NCBI GenBank assembly: GCA_026389055.1
Contig: JAPLIO010000170.1
Span: 1 to 19,894 of the forward strand
DNA: 19,894 bases
Source: Candidatus Melainabacteria bacterium
Lineage (GTDB): Bacteria > Cyanobacteriota > Vampirovibrionia > Vampirovibrionales > JAJTHC01
Reading direction: 5' to 3'
This document shows, piece by piece, positions 13,967-19,894 of the stretch (within the stretch, counting starts at the first letter, position 1; the number at the start of each line of letters is the position of its first letter). Both the position numbers and the translations under genes were made by a program. The notes below the pieces were generated by a model that was not told the DNA's origin, did no database searches, and saw only the letters and a program-made list of their open reading frames with translations.

Positions 13967-14684
13967 ATGATAACTTTAAAACAAGCCACAAGCCACAAGC
14001 CACAAGCCACAAGCCACAAGCCACAAGCCACAAGCCTTTAAGCTAGGCTTTACCTTATCGGAATTGTTGGTTAGTTTGGCTGTTTTAGGTTTAATTGCAG
14101 GTTTAACCGTACCTAACATTGTCGTTTCTATCGATAGAAGTAAAAATATCAGCACACTTAGAGAAGCGTTTCAAACCGTTTCAGCTATTACCCAAGCAGG
14201 GGTGTTAAACGGAGATTTTGCTAGTATTACCGATTGGGATATTGTTAGCAGTACAGACCCTAAAGGGATTGTCGCCTATCTTTCATCAAAAATCAATTAC
14301 TCCAAACAATGTTTCGCACCCGATATGACTTCTGATCAATGTAAAGGTGGTACTGCAGGTTACTCACTTGGAGGCCCACATCATAACCATAATGCTCGAT
14401 GGATTCTACCCAATGGCGTTAAAATTATGGCTCATTACCCTGGTTATTTCAACGCCAATTGGATGACTTGGAGTATCTTTGGAAAAGGCTATAATTACAA
14501 CTTTATAGGAATAGGTAATAATCCTGATGCTATTTGGATTACTTGTAATCTTCTCGATGCACCCCAAACTGTTTTCGGCGTTCCCCTAAAATCAGGCATG
14601 TGTGGTATGTATGGTGCTGCGTACGTATCTGGTGTCAATTGGGGTGCTGCTCAATTTGACAAAGCACTGGGTTATGGTAGTTAA
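13967..14684 (+). CDS. Prepilin gene, frame broken at a heptanucleotide repeat (likely phase-variable, OFF)
   Basis: The start ATG at 13967 has AAAGG with 7 bases spacing. It reads MITLKQA and then two heptapeptides TSHKPQA encoded by the ACAAGCC repeat. With the eight copies present, translation ends at TAA 14039-14041 after 24 codons. The downstream frame, open from 13980 to the stop at 14682-14684, encodes KLGFTLSELLVSLAVLGLIA, a perfect prepilin cleavage motif with Glu at mature position 5. A 211-residue mature pilin with six cysteines follows. This frame has no ATG, GTG or TTG before that motif. The first is TTG at 14064, inside the motif. Removing one repeat unit, or adding two, joins leader and pilin exactly, giving 236 residues. 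A sequencing error in the repeat is the main alternative. The product would be a type IV pilin or pseudopilin. Confidence 0.8.
13981..14036 (+). repeat. Tandem heptanucleotide repeat (ACAAGCC) x8
   Basis: Eight perfect contiguous copies of ACAAGCC, 56 bases, with no interruption. Being 7 bases long, each gained or lost unit shifts the reading frame by one. Copy numbers 1, 4, 7 and 10 place the upstream ATG in frame with the prepilin, and 8 and 9 lead to early stops. The perfection of the copies implies recent or ongoing slippage. Confidence 0.95.
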
Positions 14685-14700
14685 ATCAGCCTTAAGCATT

Positions 14701-16089
14701 CTAAGATTTTCCCGCAACCAACACCGCCACATAGAAGCCATCGTGCAGGGGAGTAATAGGCAAAAGCGTTTCGCTTTCCAGCTGAAAACCCTCGCCCTCA
14801 GGGCTGGCTAAAAATGCCTCCACCACCGCACGGTTTTCTGCTGGGTGAATACTGCAAGTGCTATAAACCAACCTGCCATTGGGTTTCAGCAACTGACTAC
14901 CTCGCTTCAAAATAGCCAATTGCAACGGGGGATAGTCCGCAATTTGTTCAGGCGTAATAGAAAGCAACCGCTCCGGGTGGCGTTTCACCGTCCCCAACCC
15001 AGAACACGGGGCATCCACCACAATCACATCCGCTTTGTTGGGCGTTTCAAAATCCACTGCCGAAGCGACGATAATCTGAAGAAACGTCTCATCCCCCGCC
15101 CCCCACGGAATGCCTAGACGATTGGCATTTTCTTTCAACCGCTCCAACCGCCTAGCGGAAATATCCACCGCCGTAAGCGAACCCTGTAACTGGAGCTGTT
15201 CCGCCAAAAATACCGTTTTAGACCCCGGTGCTGCACATAAATCTATCACCGTTTGATGCGGTTTTACTTGGGCTTGATGAGCAATAAACGCCGACCCAAA
15301 ATCTTGCACATAAACGCTTCCCGTAGCAAAATCTGGTAATTTTGTTGGGCTACCAATTTTCGATTCTATCAACAAGCAAGCGGGCAACATTTCCACCCAA
15401 GGCTGACTGTAAGCAATGTTGTTTTCAGTTAGTTTTGCTTGATAATCCGCCACCGTGGATTTTAGTTGATTCACCCGAACCACCAATGGGGCAGGCAACT
15501 TGCAGGCTTCAAACATCGGTATTAAATCCGCTTCTGCAAAAACTTTGGCAAAATCAATCGCCAACCACGGCGGGATGCTCTGCGTTTTGGCAAGGCGTTC
15601 TATCGGCGAAAGGTGGGGTTTTAAGGGGAGTGGTGGCAAGCCATTTTCGCTGGCGGTTTCTTCCTGCAACCGAACATAACTACGCAACACTCCGTTTAGC
15701 AATTGCAATTGCCCTGCGGGAATCCGTAATTTTTTGCCTAATTCGACGGCTTCATTCACCACGGCATAATCCTTTGCAGATAAATATCGTAGCTGATAAA
15801 CGGCGATTCGTAGCACCGTTCGCACGGTGGCGGGGGTGTCTTTCAGACGCTTTTGCGTGAAGTGTTCAACCCAACTTCCCAATTCTAACCAATAGCGAAG
15901 CGTACCGTACACCAAGTGGGTCAGCAAGCCTTTTGGGCTGGGTGAAAGCTGAGGATTTGCATCTAATGCTTGGCTCAAGGCTTCATCTGCTTTTGCCCAT
16001 GGTTTTTCAGCCGATGGTTTCCGTTCATAGCCATTGAGTAGCTCAAATGCTAGCAGAAGTGGGGTATTTACTTTGGTTGAAGGCTTCAT
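14701..16089 (-). CDS. rsmB: 16S rRNA (cytosine(967)-C5)-methyltransferase RsmB
   Basis: RsmB (Sun/Fmu) methylates C967 of 16S rRNA with S-adenosylmethionine. Residues 8-145 form a NusB-like RNA-binding domain (LVYGTLRYWLEL, LRIAVYQLRYL, NEAVELGKK, LNGVLRS). The Rossmann methyltransferase domain has DLCAAPGSKT (283-292), the SAM-binding D309, VVDAPCSGLGTVKRHPE with the release cysteine C362, and LVYSTCSIHPAEN with the catalytic cysteine C412. The 462 residues are slightly long through inserts near 145-160. No good ribosome site precedes the ATG at 16089, so an alternative start is possible. In many bacteria it neighbours fmt and def, as here (with a peptidase between). Its 3' end converges on the prepilin, 16 bases apart. 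Confidence 0.95.
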   Translation of the reverse strand: MKPSTKVNTPLLLAFELLNGYERKPSAEKPWAKADEALSQALDANPQLSPSPKGLLTHLVYGTLRYWLELGSWVEHFTQKRLKDTPATVRTVLRIAVYQLRYLSAKDYAVVNEAVELGKKLRIPAGQLQLLNGVLRSYVRLQEETASENGLPPLPLKPHLSPIERLAKTQSIPPWLAIDFAKVFAEADLIPMFEACKLPAPLVVRVNQLKSTVADYQAKLTENNIAYSQPWVEMLPACLLIESKIGSPTKLPDFATGSVYVQDFGSAFIAHQAQVKPHQTVIDLCAAPGSKTVFLAEQLQLQGSLTAVDISARRLERLKENANRLGIPWGAGDETFLQIIVASAVDFETPNKADVIVVDAPCSGLGTVKRHPERLLSITPEQIADYPPLQLAILKRGSQLLKPNGRLVYSTCSIHPAENRAVVEAFLASPEGEGFQLESETLLPITPLHDGFYVAVLVAGKS

Positions 16090-16218
16090 TATTATTTTTA
16101 TTTCTAATCATAAGTAGTGGGGAAAGACTGGTAATATCAATTGACAATCGTACCACCAATAGGAACGACCATCGCGTTTGCCCTGCAGTCGCCGATGCGT
16201 TCCGTCCACCGAAGGAGC

Positions 16219-16273
16219 GAAAAAAGCATCCCTCCGTCAATGCCCTTCTGGTGGCATAGGAGGGTGTTTTTTC
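16219..16273. terminator. Strong bidirectional-type hairpin terminator
   Basis: AAAAAAGCATCCCTCC (16220-16235) faces GGAGGGTGTTTTTT (16259-16272), with an inner ATGCC/GGCAT stem. T-runs follow the stem in both directions. It would end the minus-strand zinc peptidase transcript before rsmB. The gap 16090-16378 otherwise holds G-rich runs (16274-16320) and small GC-rich inverted repeats such as AGGGGC/GCCCCT, and no convincing gene. Confidence 0.7.
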
Positions 16274-16378
16274 GGGGGTTTTTAGGGGCTTGCCCCTGAA
16301 TTTGTGGGGGGTGTCGGGGGGCTGCCAAACAGCAGTCCCCTGACAAACCAACCAGCTAAAGACCGAAGCAACCAACCC

Positions 16379-17128
16379 TTACTCTTCACGTTGACTTTGA
16401 TTCTGCATGGCTAGTAACCGAAGAATCATCCCGACTAATTCCAACAACGCATAAGTAGCAGCGGCTATGTAGGTAAACGCAGCGGTTGTTAGCACTTTTT
16501 TGGCTTTGGGTAATTCTTCTCTGGAAAGATAGGCGTTGGCTTCTACCTGCTTTAAGGCTCTGGCACTGGCGTCTAATTCAACGGGTAGCGTTACTAAGTG
16601 GAACGCTACCGCAGCCCCGAAGAAAATAATACCCAAAATGCCTAAGTAAAATGGCAAAGGCCCACTCATGTGCATGAACAGTTTCAGCATAATTGCCCCG
16701 AAGAAAATCATGGGGCCTAGTTGAGACCCAAGGTTAACAATCGGGAACATTTGCCCCCGAATTACCACGGGTACATACCCTTGGGCGTGCTGAATGGCAT
16801 GCCCTACTTCATGGGCAGCAATGGCAACTGATGAAATGCTCGTGCCATGGTACACATCAGGCGAAAGCCGAACAACATGTTCAGTAGGGGAATAATGGTC
16901 GCTTAGTTCACCGGGGGTTTCTTCCACGGAGACGTTAAAAATTTGATTCCGAGACAGCATATCTTTTGCGACTTGCACGCCAGACATATTACGCTGGTTG
17001 CGTTCCAACGAGAATTTTTTATAGGTAGATTTTACCCATAGTTGGGGTAAAAACGTCAGCGGTATCCCAATGAGCGAAATAAGTAGTTGGATAGGATCCA
17101 TATGGAAGCCCATAGGCATAAAAAACAT
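16379..17128 (-). CDS. Membrane zinc metallopeptidase, YugP family (Zn_peptidase_2)
   Basis: Members are integral membrane zinc proteases of unknown substrate. Seen here are an N-terminal membrane helix (residues 12-31, PIQLLISLIGIPLTFLPQLW), VKDMLS-like helix and EGxLSDHYSP-type segment (GELSDHYSPTEHVVRLS, 73-89). The zinc motif HEVGHAIQH is at 106-114, and LVTLPVELDASARA carries the probable third ligand E184. Two further hydrophobic regions lie at about 125-180 and 212-240. The 249 residues are typical (about 225-235). AAAGG 11 bases upstream supports the ATG at 17128, but another in-frame ATG lies at 17101. It stands between the small ORF at 17185 and rsmB on the same strand. Confidence 0.9.
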   Translation of the reverse strand: MFFMPMGFHMDPIQLLISLIGIPLTFLPQLWVKSTYKKFSLERNQRNMSGVQVAKDMLSRNQIFNVSVEETPGELSDHYSPTEHVVRLSPDVYHGTSISSVAIAAHEVGHAIQHAQGYVPVVIRGQMFPIVNLGSQLGPMIFFGAIMLKLFMHMSGPLPFYLGILGIIFFGAAVAFHLVTLPVELDASARALKQVEANAYLSREELPKAKKVLTTAAFTYIAAATYALLELVGMILRLLAMQNQSQREE

Positions 17129-17184
17129 GATAGCAACGACCTTTTTCAGTGTGAAGTTGCCGAATTTTTATGCAAAAAAGGCAA

Positions 17185-17349
17185 CTAGCGTTTGCGGAGG
17201 GACTGGTTTGATACTAACACAACCACACGTGCAGGTGTTAATATCGCATTGGCGATAGCGGGGTAGTTCATCACCGTTTTTAGTACAGCAGGATGAGACA
17301 ACACCCAAGTAGCAACCGCAGACTTTAATAAAGCGAAAACTGATTTCAT
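17185..17349 (-). CDS. Small hydrophobic/amphipathic protein, 54 residues
   Basis: This short gene begins at an ATG (17349) with GGAGG 8 bases upstream. It is preceded by TTGGTC, 17 bases and a perfect TATAAT (17412-17384). The product starts MKSVFALLKSAVATWVLSHP. Its middle PAVLKTVMNYPAIANAILTP is rich in Ala, Val, Leu and Ile, and it ends in the basic NQSLRKR. It has no cysteine. The pattern suggests an amphipathic or membrane-associated helix pair, as in small membrane regulators, type I toxins or bacteriocin-like peptides, but I recognise no family. It occupies the gap between fmt and the zinc peptidase (17129-17437). A competing 70-codon frame (17168-17380) has a GTG start without a ribosome site. 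Confidence 0.6.
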   Translation of the reverse strand: MKSVFALLKSAVATWVLSHPAVLKTVMNYPAIANAILTPARVVVLVSNQSLRKR

Positions 17350-17383
17350 TCAAACACCCTCCAAATATGGCACAACACACTGA

Positions 17384-17412
17384 ATTATAAACTTAATTTA
17401 TCTATCGACCAA
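17384..17412 (-). promoter_or_regulatory. Promoter for the 54-residue small ORF
   Basis: On the minus strand TTGGTC (17412-17407), a 17-base spacer and TATAAT (17389-17384) form a sigma-70-type promoter with consensus -10 and partial -35. The start would be near 17377, leaving a short leader with GGAGG before the ATG at 17349. It lies just after the fmt stop, so the small gene and the peptidase downstream can be expressed apart from fmt. Confidence 0.5.
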
Positions 17413-17437
17413 TGGAGAGAATAACTTGAATTAATTG

Positions 17438-18442
17438 TTACGAAGCAGGGGCTTCAGAATCAGGAAGAATCCGTTCAAACCGAAGCGAATAAGGGGTTTC
17501 AGCCAATGGCTTGGCAATGGCATTTCTCGCCCAATCCGCTGCGTTCATTAAGGGTTTCCCCGCTGGTTGAAGCTGATGAATGCACAACTGGGTTTGGTTT
17601 CCCACCTGTACAATCAACCCTTCTTTTATTATAGCCAAAAGTGTGCCGTTTGGCGTTTCGTTAACAAAATCTTCCGATTCCCATGGAGAGCTTTTTCCAA
17701 TTTTGAACCGTTCGCCAGCTAAAAACGTAACCGCACTGGGGGCTGGGGTTAATGCCCGAATATGCGTGGTAAGCGTTTCAGATGGCAACGCCCAATCCAA
17801 AAACGAAGCTTCTTTTTTGAATTTCGGGGCTAAGCTAATACCCGTTTCAGGTTGAGGCGTTGGCGTTAAAGTTCCTTCCGCCACTTGCGTGAGGGTTTTC
17901 ACCAATAAATCGCCCGCAATGAGCGACAGTTTTTCCGCTAACGAACCAGTGTTGTCATCAGGGGAAATATCGAGCGTTTCGGTTAGCAACATCGCCCCAG
18001 TATCGACACCTTCATCGCTAAACATCGTGGTTAAGCCCGTTTGAGGTTCGTTATTGAAAACCGCCCATTGAATGGGGTTTGCCCCTCGGTAAGCGGGCAA
18101 TAGCGAAGCGTGAACGTTGACCACGCCCAATTTCGGTACATCCAGCACTCGTTTGGGGAGGATTTGTCCGAAGGCGATGGTTACGATAAAGTCAGGGGAT
18201 TGGGCTTCCAGCCACGCCATTGTTGCTTCATCGGTGCGAAGGCGGGTGGGTTGGTGGATGGGGATGTTGTGGGCTTCTGCTAGTGCTTTGACTGGCGGAG
18301 GCGTTAGCTTTTTGCCCCTACCCGAAGGTTTATCGGGTTGCGTAACCACGCCGATGACGCTGAATTGTTCAGGGTGGTTGAGCAAGGTTTGCAGGCACGG
18401 CACGGCGAACGCAGGCGTTCCCATAAAAATCAGTTTTAACAT
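17438..18442 (-). CDS. fmt: Methionyl-tRNA formyltransferase
   Basis: Fmt adds the formyl group from 10-formyl-tetrahydrofolate to initiator Met-tRNA. The N-terminal Rossmann domain shows LIFMGTPAFAVPCL, VVTQPDKPSGRGKKLTPPPV (the tRNA-contacting insertion loop) and FGQILP. The catalytic residues are in VNVHASLLPAYRGANPIQWA (N109, H111) and GVDTGAM (D147). The C-terminal OB-fold domain follows (about 205-320). Length 334 fits (E. coli 315). AGGA 8 bases before the ATG supports the start. def, which normally sits directly upstream, is about 920 bases away, with a plus-strand gene pair between them. Confidence 0.97.
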   Translation of the reverse strand: MLKLIFMGTPAFAVPCLQTLLNHPEQFSVIGVVTQPDKPSGRGKKLTPPPVKALAEAHNIPIHQPTRLRTDEATMAWLEAQSPDFIVTIAFGQILPKRVLDVPKLGVVNVHASLLPAYRGANPIQWAVFNNEPQTGLTTMFSDEGVDTGAMLLTETLDISPDDNTGSLAEKLSLIAGDLLVKTLTQVAEGTLTPTPQPETGISLAPKFKKEASFLDWALPSETLTTHIRALTPAPSAVTFLAGERFKIGKSSPWESEDFVNETPNGTLLAIIKEGLIVQVGNQTQLCIHQLQPAGKPLMNAADWARNAIAKPLAETPYSLRFERILPDSEAPAS

Positions 18443-18519
18443 TTGAAAAATCCTAGTATGAAAGAATAATTGAATAGAAGAGGGGGGCTTGGTTGAACTG
18501 GTTAAACATTTACAGTAGA

Positions 18520-18535
18520 CTATATTAGTATATAG
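18520..18535. promoter_or_regulatory. Dyad CTATAT-TAGT-ATATAG, candidate operator
   Basis: A perfect 6-bp inverted repeat with a 4-base spacer lies 52 bases before the HEPN-like gene and overlaps TATA-rich sequence that could be its -10. Toxin-antitoxin and nucleotidyltransferase/HEPN pairs often repress themselves through such dyads. This is suggestive only. Confidence 0.35.
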
Positions 18536-18587
18536 AGATTATGAAAAAAATTCTATCCTTCAAACTTTAGAAAGATTATCGTTACAA

Positions 18588-19031
18588 ATGAGTGGCACGT
18601 TATCTTCAGGCACCGTAATACCAAGATGGCACTATCGATTTGATAATTTTAACCGAGCTTATATGTTATTGAGACAAGCCATAGAAATAAAACAGGCAAA
18701 AGGCTTAACATCCTTAGAACAAGAAGGATGTATTCAACGCTTTGAATATACCATGGAGCTTGCTTGGAATACGTTAAAAGATTATTTAGAATTTCAAAAT
18801 ATAGTATTGGATAAAATTACACCCAGATCGGTTATTTTAAAGGCTTTTGAAACCAAAATTATTACTGAAGGCGATTTATGGCAACAAGCCTTAGATGCCA
18901 GAAATAAGATGTCTCATACTTACAATGCTAGCCAATTTGAACTGGTAATTGATGCCATTGAACAAAACTACTTAAGACTATTAGGCAACTTGCACGCTCA
19001 ACTGAAAGCCGAATTAGTAGAAAAAGCTTAA
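18588..19031 (+). CDS. HI0074-type nucleotidyltransferase substrate-binding / HEPN-like protein
   Basis: This 147-residue helical protein matches the HI0074 family (TIGR01987 in memory). It has YRFDNFNRAYMLLRQAIEI at 17-35, the EGCIQRFEYTMELAWNTLKD core at 46-65, and ITPRSVILKAF. DARNKMSHTYN near 103-113 contains the R-x4-H pattern of HEPN ribonucleases. Partners of this family pair with a minimal nucleotidyltransferase and several such pairs act as toxin-antitoxin modules in which the transferase modifies the HEPN protein. The next gene is exactly such a transferase, 3 bases downstream. The ribosome site is weak (AGAAAG about 13 bases upstream). It lies between fmt and def on the opposite strand, in AT-rich sequence. 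Confidence 0.85.
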   Translation: MSGTLSSGTVIPRWHYRFDNFNRAYMLLRQAIEIKQAKGLTSLEQEGCIQRFEYTMELAWNTLKDYLEFQNIVLDKITPRSVILKAFETKIITEGDLWQQALDARNKMSHTYNASQFELVIDAIEQNYLRLLGNLHAQLKAELVEKA

Positions 19032-19034
19032 ATT

Positions 19035-19340
19035 ATGAACCAGTTAAACCACGGCATAACCCTAGAACAGCTAAAAATTATTCACACTATTTTGAAGCCT
19101 TTTAGCAACGAAATTACGCACGTGGGATTGTTTGGGTCTAGGGCAACGGGTGCTTATAAGCCTTATTCGGATATTGATTTAGTATTATATGGTAACGTGG
19201 CAGATACCACCCTAAGCCGTTTATGGACGCTATTTGACGAAAGTATACTACCTGTAAAAGTAGACCTGCAAGCTTACAATCTAATTGAATATGCCGCTTT
19301 AAAAGCCCATATTGATTCAGTGGTGAAACCTTTATTTTAA
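19035..19340 (+). CDS. MNT-type minimal nucleotidyltransferase (HI0073-like)
   Basis: The 101-residue protein has the minimal nucleotidyltransferase fold. HVGLFGSRATGAYKPYSDID at about 29-48 carries the GSRA(x)9DxD motif with two metal-binding aspartates. The third is in LPVKVDLQAYN near residue 78. Enzymes of this group transfer AMP or another nucleotide to a partner protein, and in MntA/HepT pairs this neutralises the HEPN toxin. It starts 3 bases after the HEPN-like gene and probably shares its transcript, with weak Shine-Dalgarno support. It ends 22 bases from the convergent def, with a shared hairpin between. The biological target cannot be told from sequence. Confidence 0.87.
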   Translation: MNQLNHGITLEQLKIIHTILKPFSNEITHVGLFGSRATGAYKPYSDIDLVLYGNVADTTLSRLWTLFDESILPVKVDLQAYNLIEYAALKAHIDSVVKPLF

Positions 19341-19361
19341 AAGCCATAGGCTGAATTAAAA
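19335..19361. terminator. Bidirectional hairpin between nucleotidyltransferase and def
   Basis: AAGCC (19341-19345) and GGCT (19349-19352) form a short stem flanked by TTTTAA and TTAAAA tracts that extend it in both directions. It would terminate the two convergent transcripts. The GC part is only 4 bp, so strength is uncertain. Confidence 0.45.
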
Positions 19362-19362
19362 A

Positions 19363-19893
19363 TTATTCCACTAACGCTACGGGGGTTTCCAACTGAGCGA
19401 AGGCTTCATCCAGCACGGCATCGACTACCAGACGGTTCGGGTCTATCAACGGAAGGTTTTTCTCTTTTAAAATGGCGTTCGTGGCTTCTACATCCACCAC
19501 CCTATCGCAAATTAAAATCCCATTCAGATGATCCATCTCATGCTGAATGGCTCTGCACAATAGCGGATGCTCATCAGCGGAAACGGTCATTTCTTGATTG
19601 CGGGCTTGCATATCTTGAAATCGAATGGTGATGCTGTTATAGCGTTTCACTTCCAACAACGCCCCCAAAAAACTAGGCGACCCTTCTTGGCTCAAGCACG
19701 CCCCACTTTTTCGCACAATTTTCGGGTTAATGAATACCATTTGCCCATAGCGTTGCGTATCCGTAGCACAATCTAGCACGAAAATTTGCTTGTCTACGCC
19801 CACTTGAGGGGCGGCTAGCCCACAACAATGAAAAGCGAGAAGCGTATCGAACATATCCTGCACGATTTTTTGAGTTTTCACGCTCATTTTATG
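19363..19893 (-). CDS. def: Peptide deformylase, N-terminus beyond window, metal-ligand Cys replaced
   Basis: Deformylase removes the formyl group from new proteins, following on from Fmt. Motif 1 is CGLAAPQVG and motif 3 is QHEMDHLNG, with the two His ligands and the catalytic Glu. Motif 2 normally reads EGCLS with a metal-binding Cys, but here it is EGSPSF, read from a TCG codon. A cysteine does occur six residues earlier in GACLSQEG. Only about 10 residues precede DMFDTLL from the ATG at 19887, where the family has about 30, and the frame stays open to the window edge. The true start is therefore probably outside. Activity of this copy is uncertain, and another def may exist elsewhere. Confidence 0.88.
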   Translation of the reverse strand, partial: HKMSVKTQKIVQDMFDTLLAFHCCGLAAPQVGVDKQIFVLDCATDTQRYGQMVFINPKIVRKSGACLSQEGSPSFLGALLEVKRYNSITIRFQDMQARNQEMTVSADEHPLLCRAIQHEMDHLNGILICDRVVDVEATNAILKEKNLPLIDPNRLVVDAVLDEAFAQLETPVALVE

Positions 19894-19894
19894 T

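Noticed and set aside
13981..14036. CRISPR or CRISPR-like array
   Set aside because: The unit is 7 bases with no spacers, so it is a simple tandem repeat.
15342..15860. Plus-strand 172-codon frame antisense to rsmB
   Set aside because: rsmB is unambiguous with all catalytic motifs on the other strand, and the antisense product shows no domain.
16043..16375. Minus-strand 110-codon frame and a 69-codon frame in the gap
   Set aside because: Both cover the terminator hairpin and G-runs, and their translation is low in protein-like character.
17168..17380. Minus-strand Cys-rich 70-codon frame
   Set aside because: It has a GTG start without a ribosome site and overlaps the 54-codon frame, which has ATG, GGAGG and a promoter.

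Overview
The window reads as the chromosome of a free-standing bacterium with about 40-45% GC and dense housekeeping genes. Several points suggest a Gram-negative-type lineage, possibly a non-photosynthetic relative of the cyanobacteria (Vampirovibrio/Melainabacteria-like). It has PdxJ, the DXP-dependent vitamin B6 route. Its AhcY is the short form with a GYGWCGRG dinucleotide loop that cyanobacteria, archaea and Thermotoga use. Its S4 lacks cysteines, it has class III-type prepilins, and the rpsM...rplQ-truA-rplM-rpsI order resembles cyanobacteria. This placement is an inference from memory of families and was not tested.

Layout. Positions 1-1300 hold the end of a DUF4139 gene and a RibD-C-type reductase. 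A prepilin gene (1398-1994), a 13-bp hairpin, a divergent sigma-factor-like gene (2218-2961) and a small unknown gene (3084-3368) follow. A palindromic repeat (A, 3368-3504) separates these from rseP on the minus strand. A second palindromic repeat (B, 4862-5005) lies upstream of rseP. The minus strand then carries a ribosomal operon transcribed right to left, rpsM-rpsK-rpsD-rpoA-rplQ-truA-rplM-rpsI (9974 down to 5124), closed by two hairpins including a strong intrinsic terminator. A small unknown gene and repeat C (10539-10663) precede a plus-strand run ahcY-gatC-pdxJ (10784-13216), which converges on tpx.

The most unusual locus is 13860-14684. It is a second prepilin gene whose start codon and ribosome binding site are separated from the G/FTLSE prepilin motif by eight perfect copies of the heptamer ACAAGCC. 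With eight copies the start codon is out of frame and translation stops after 24 codons. With 1, 4, 7 or 10 copies the leader joins the pilin exactly. This is the architecture of a slipped-strand phase-variable gene caught in the OFF state.

From 14701 to 18442 the minus strand holds rsmB, a YugP-type membrane zinc peptidase, a 54-codon small ORF with its own promoter and Shine-Dalgarno sequence, and fmt. A plus-strand HI0074/HI0073-type (HEPN-like plus minimal nucleotidyltransferase) pair sits between fmt and a def gene that runs off the right edge. This def has serine where the family has its metal-binding cysteine. fmt, def and rsmB are genes commonly clustered in bacteria, so the HEPN/nucleotidyltransferase pair looks like an insertion into that cluster.
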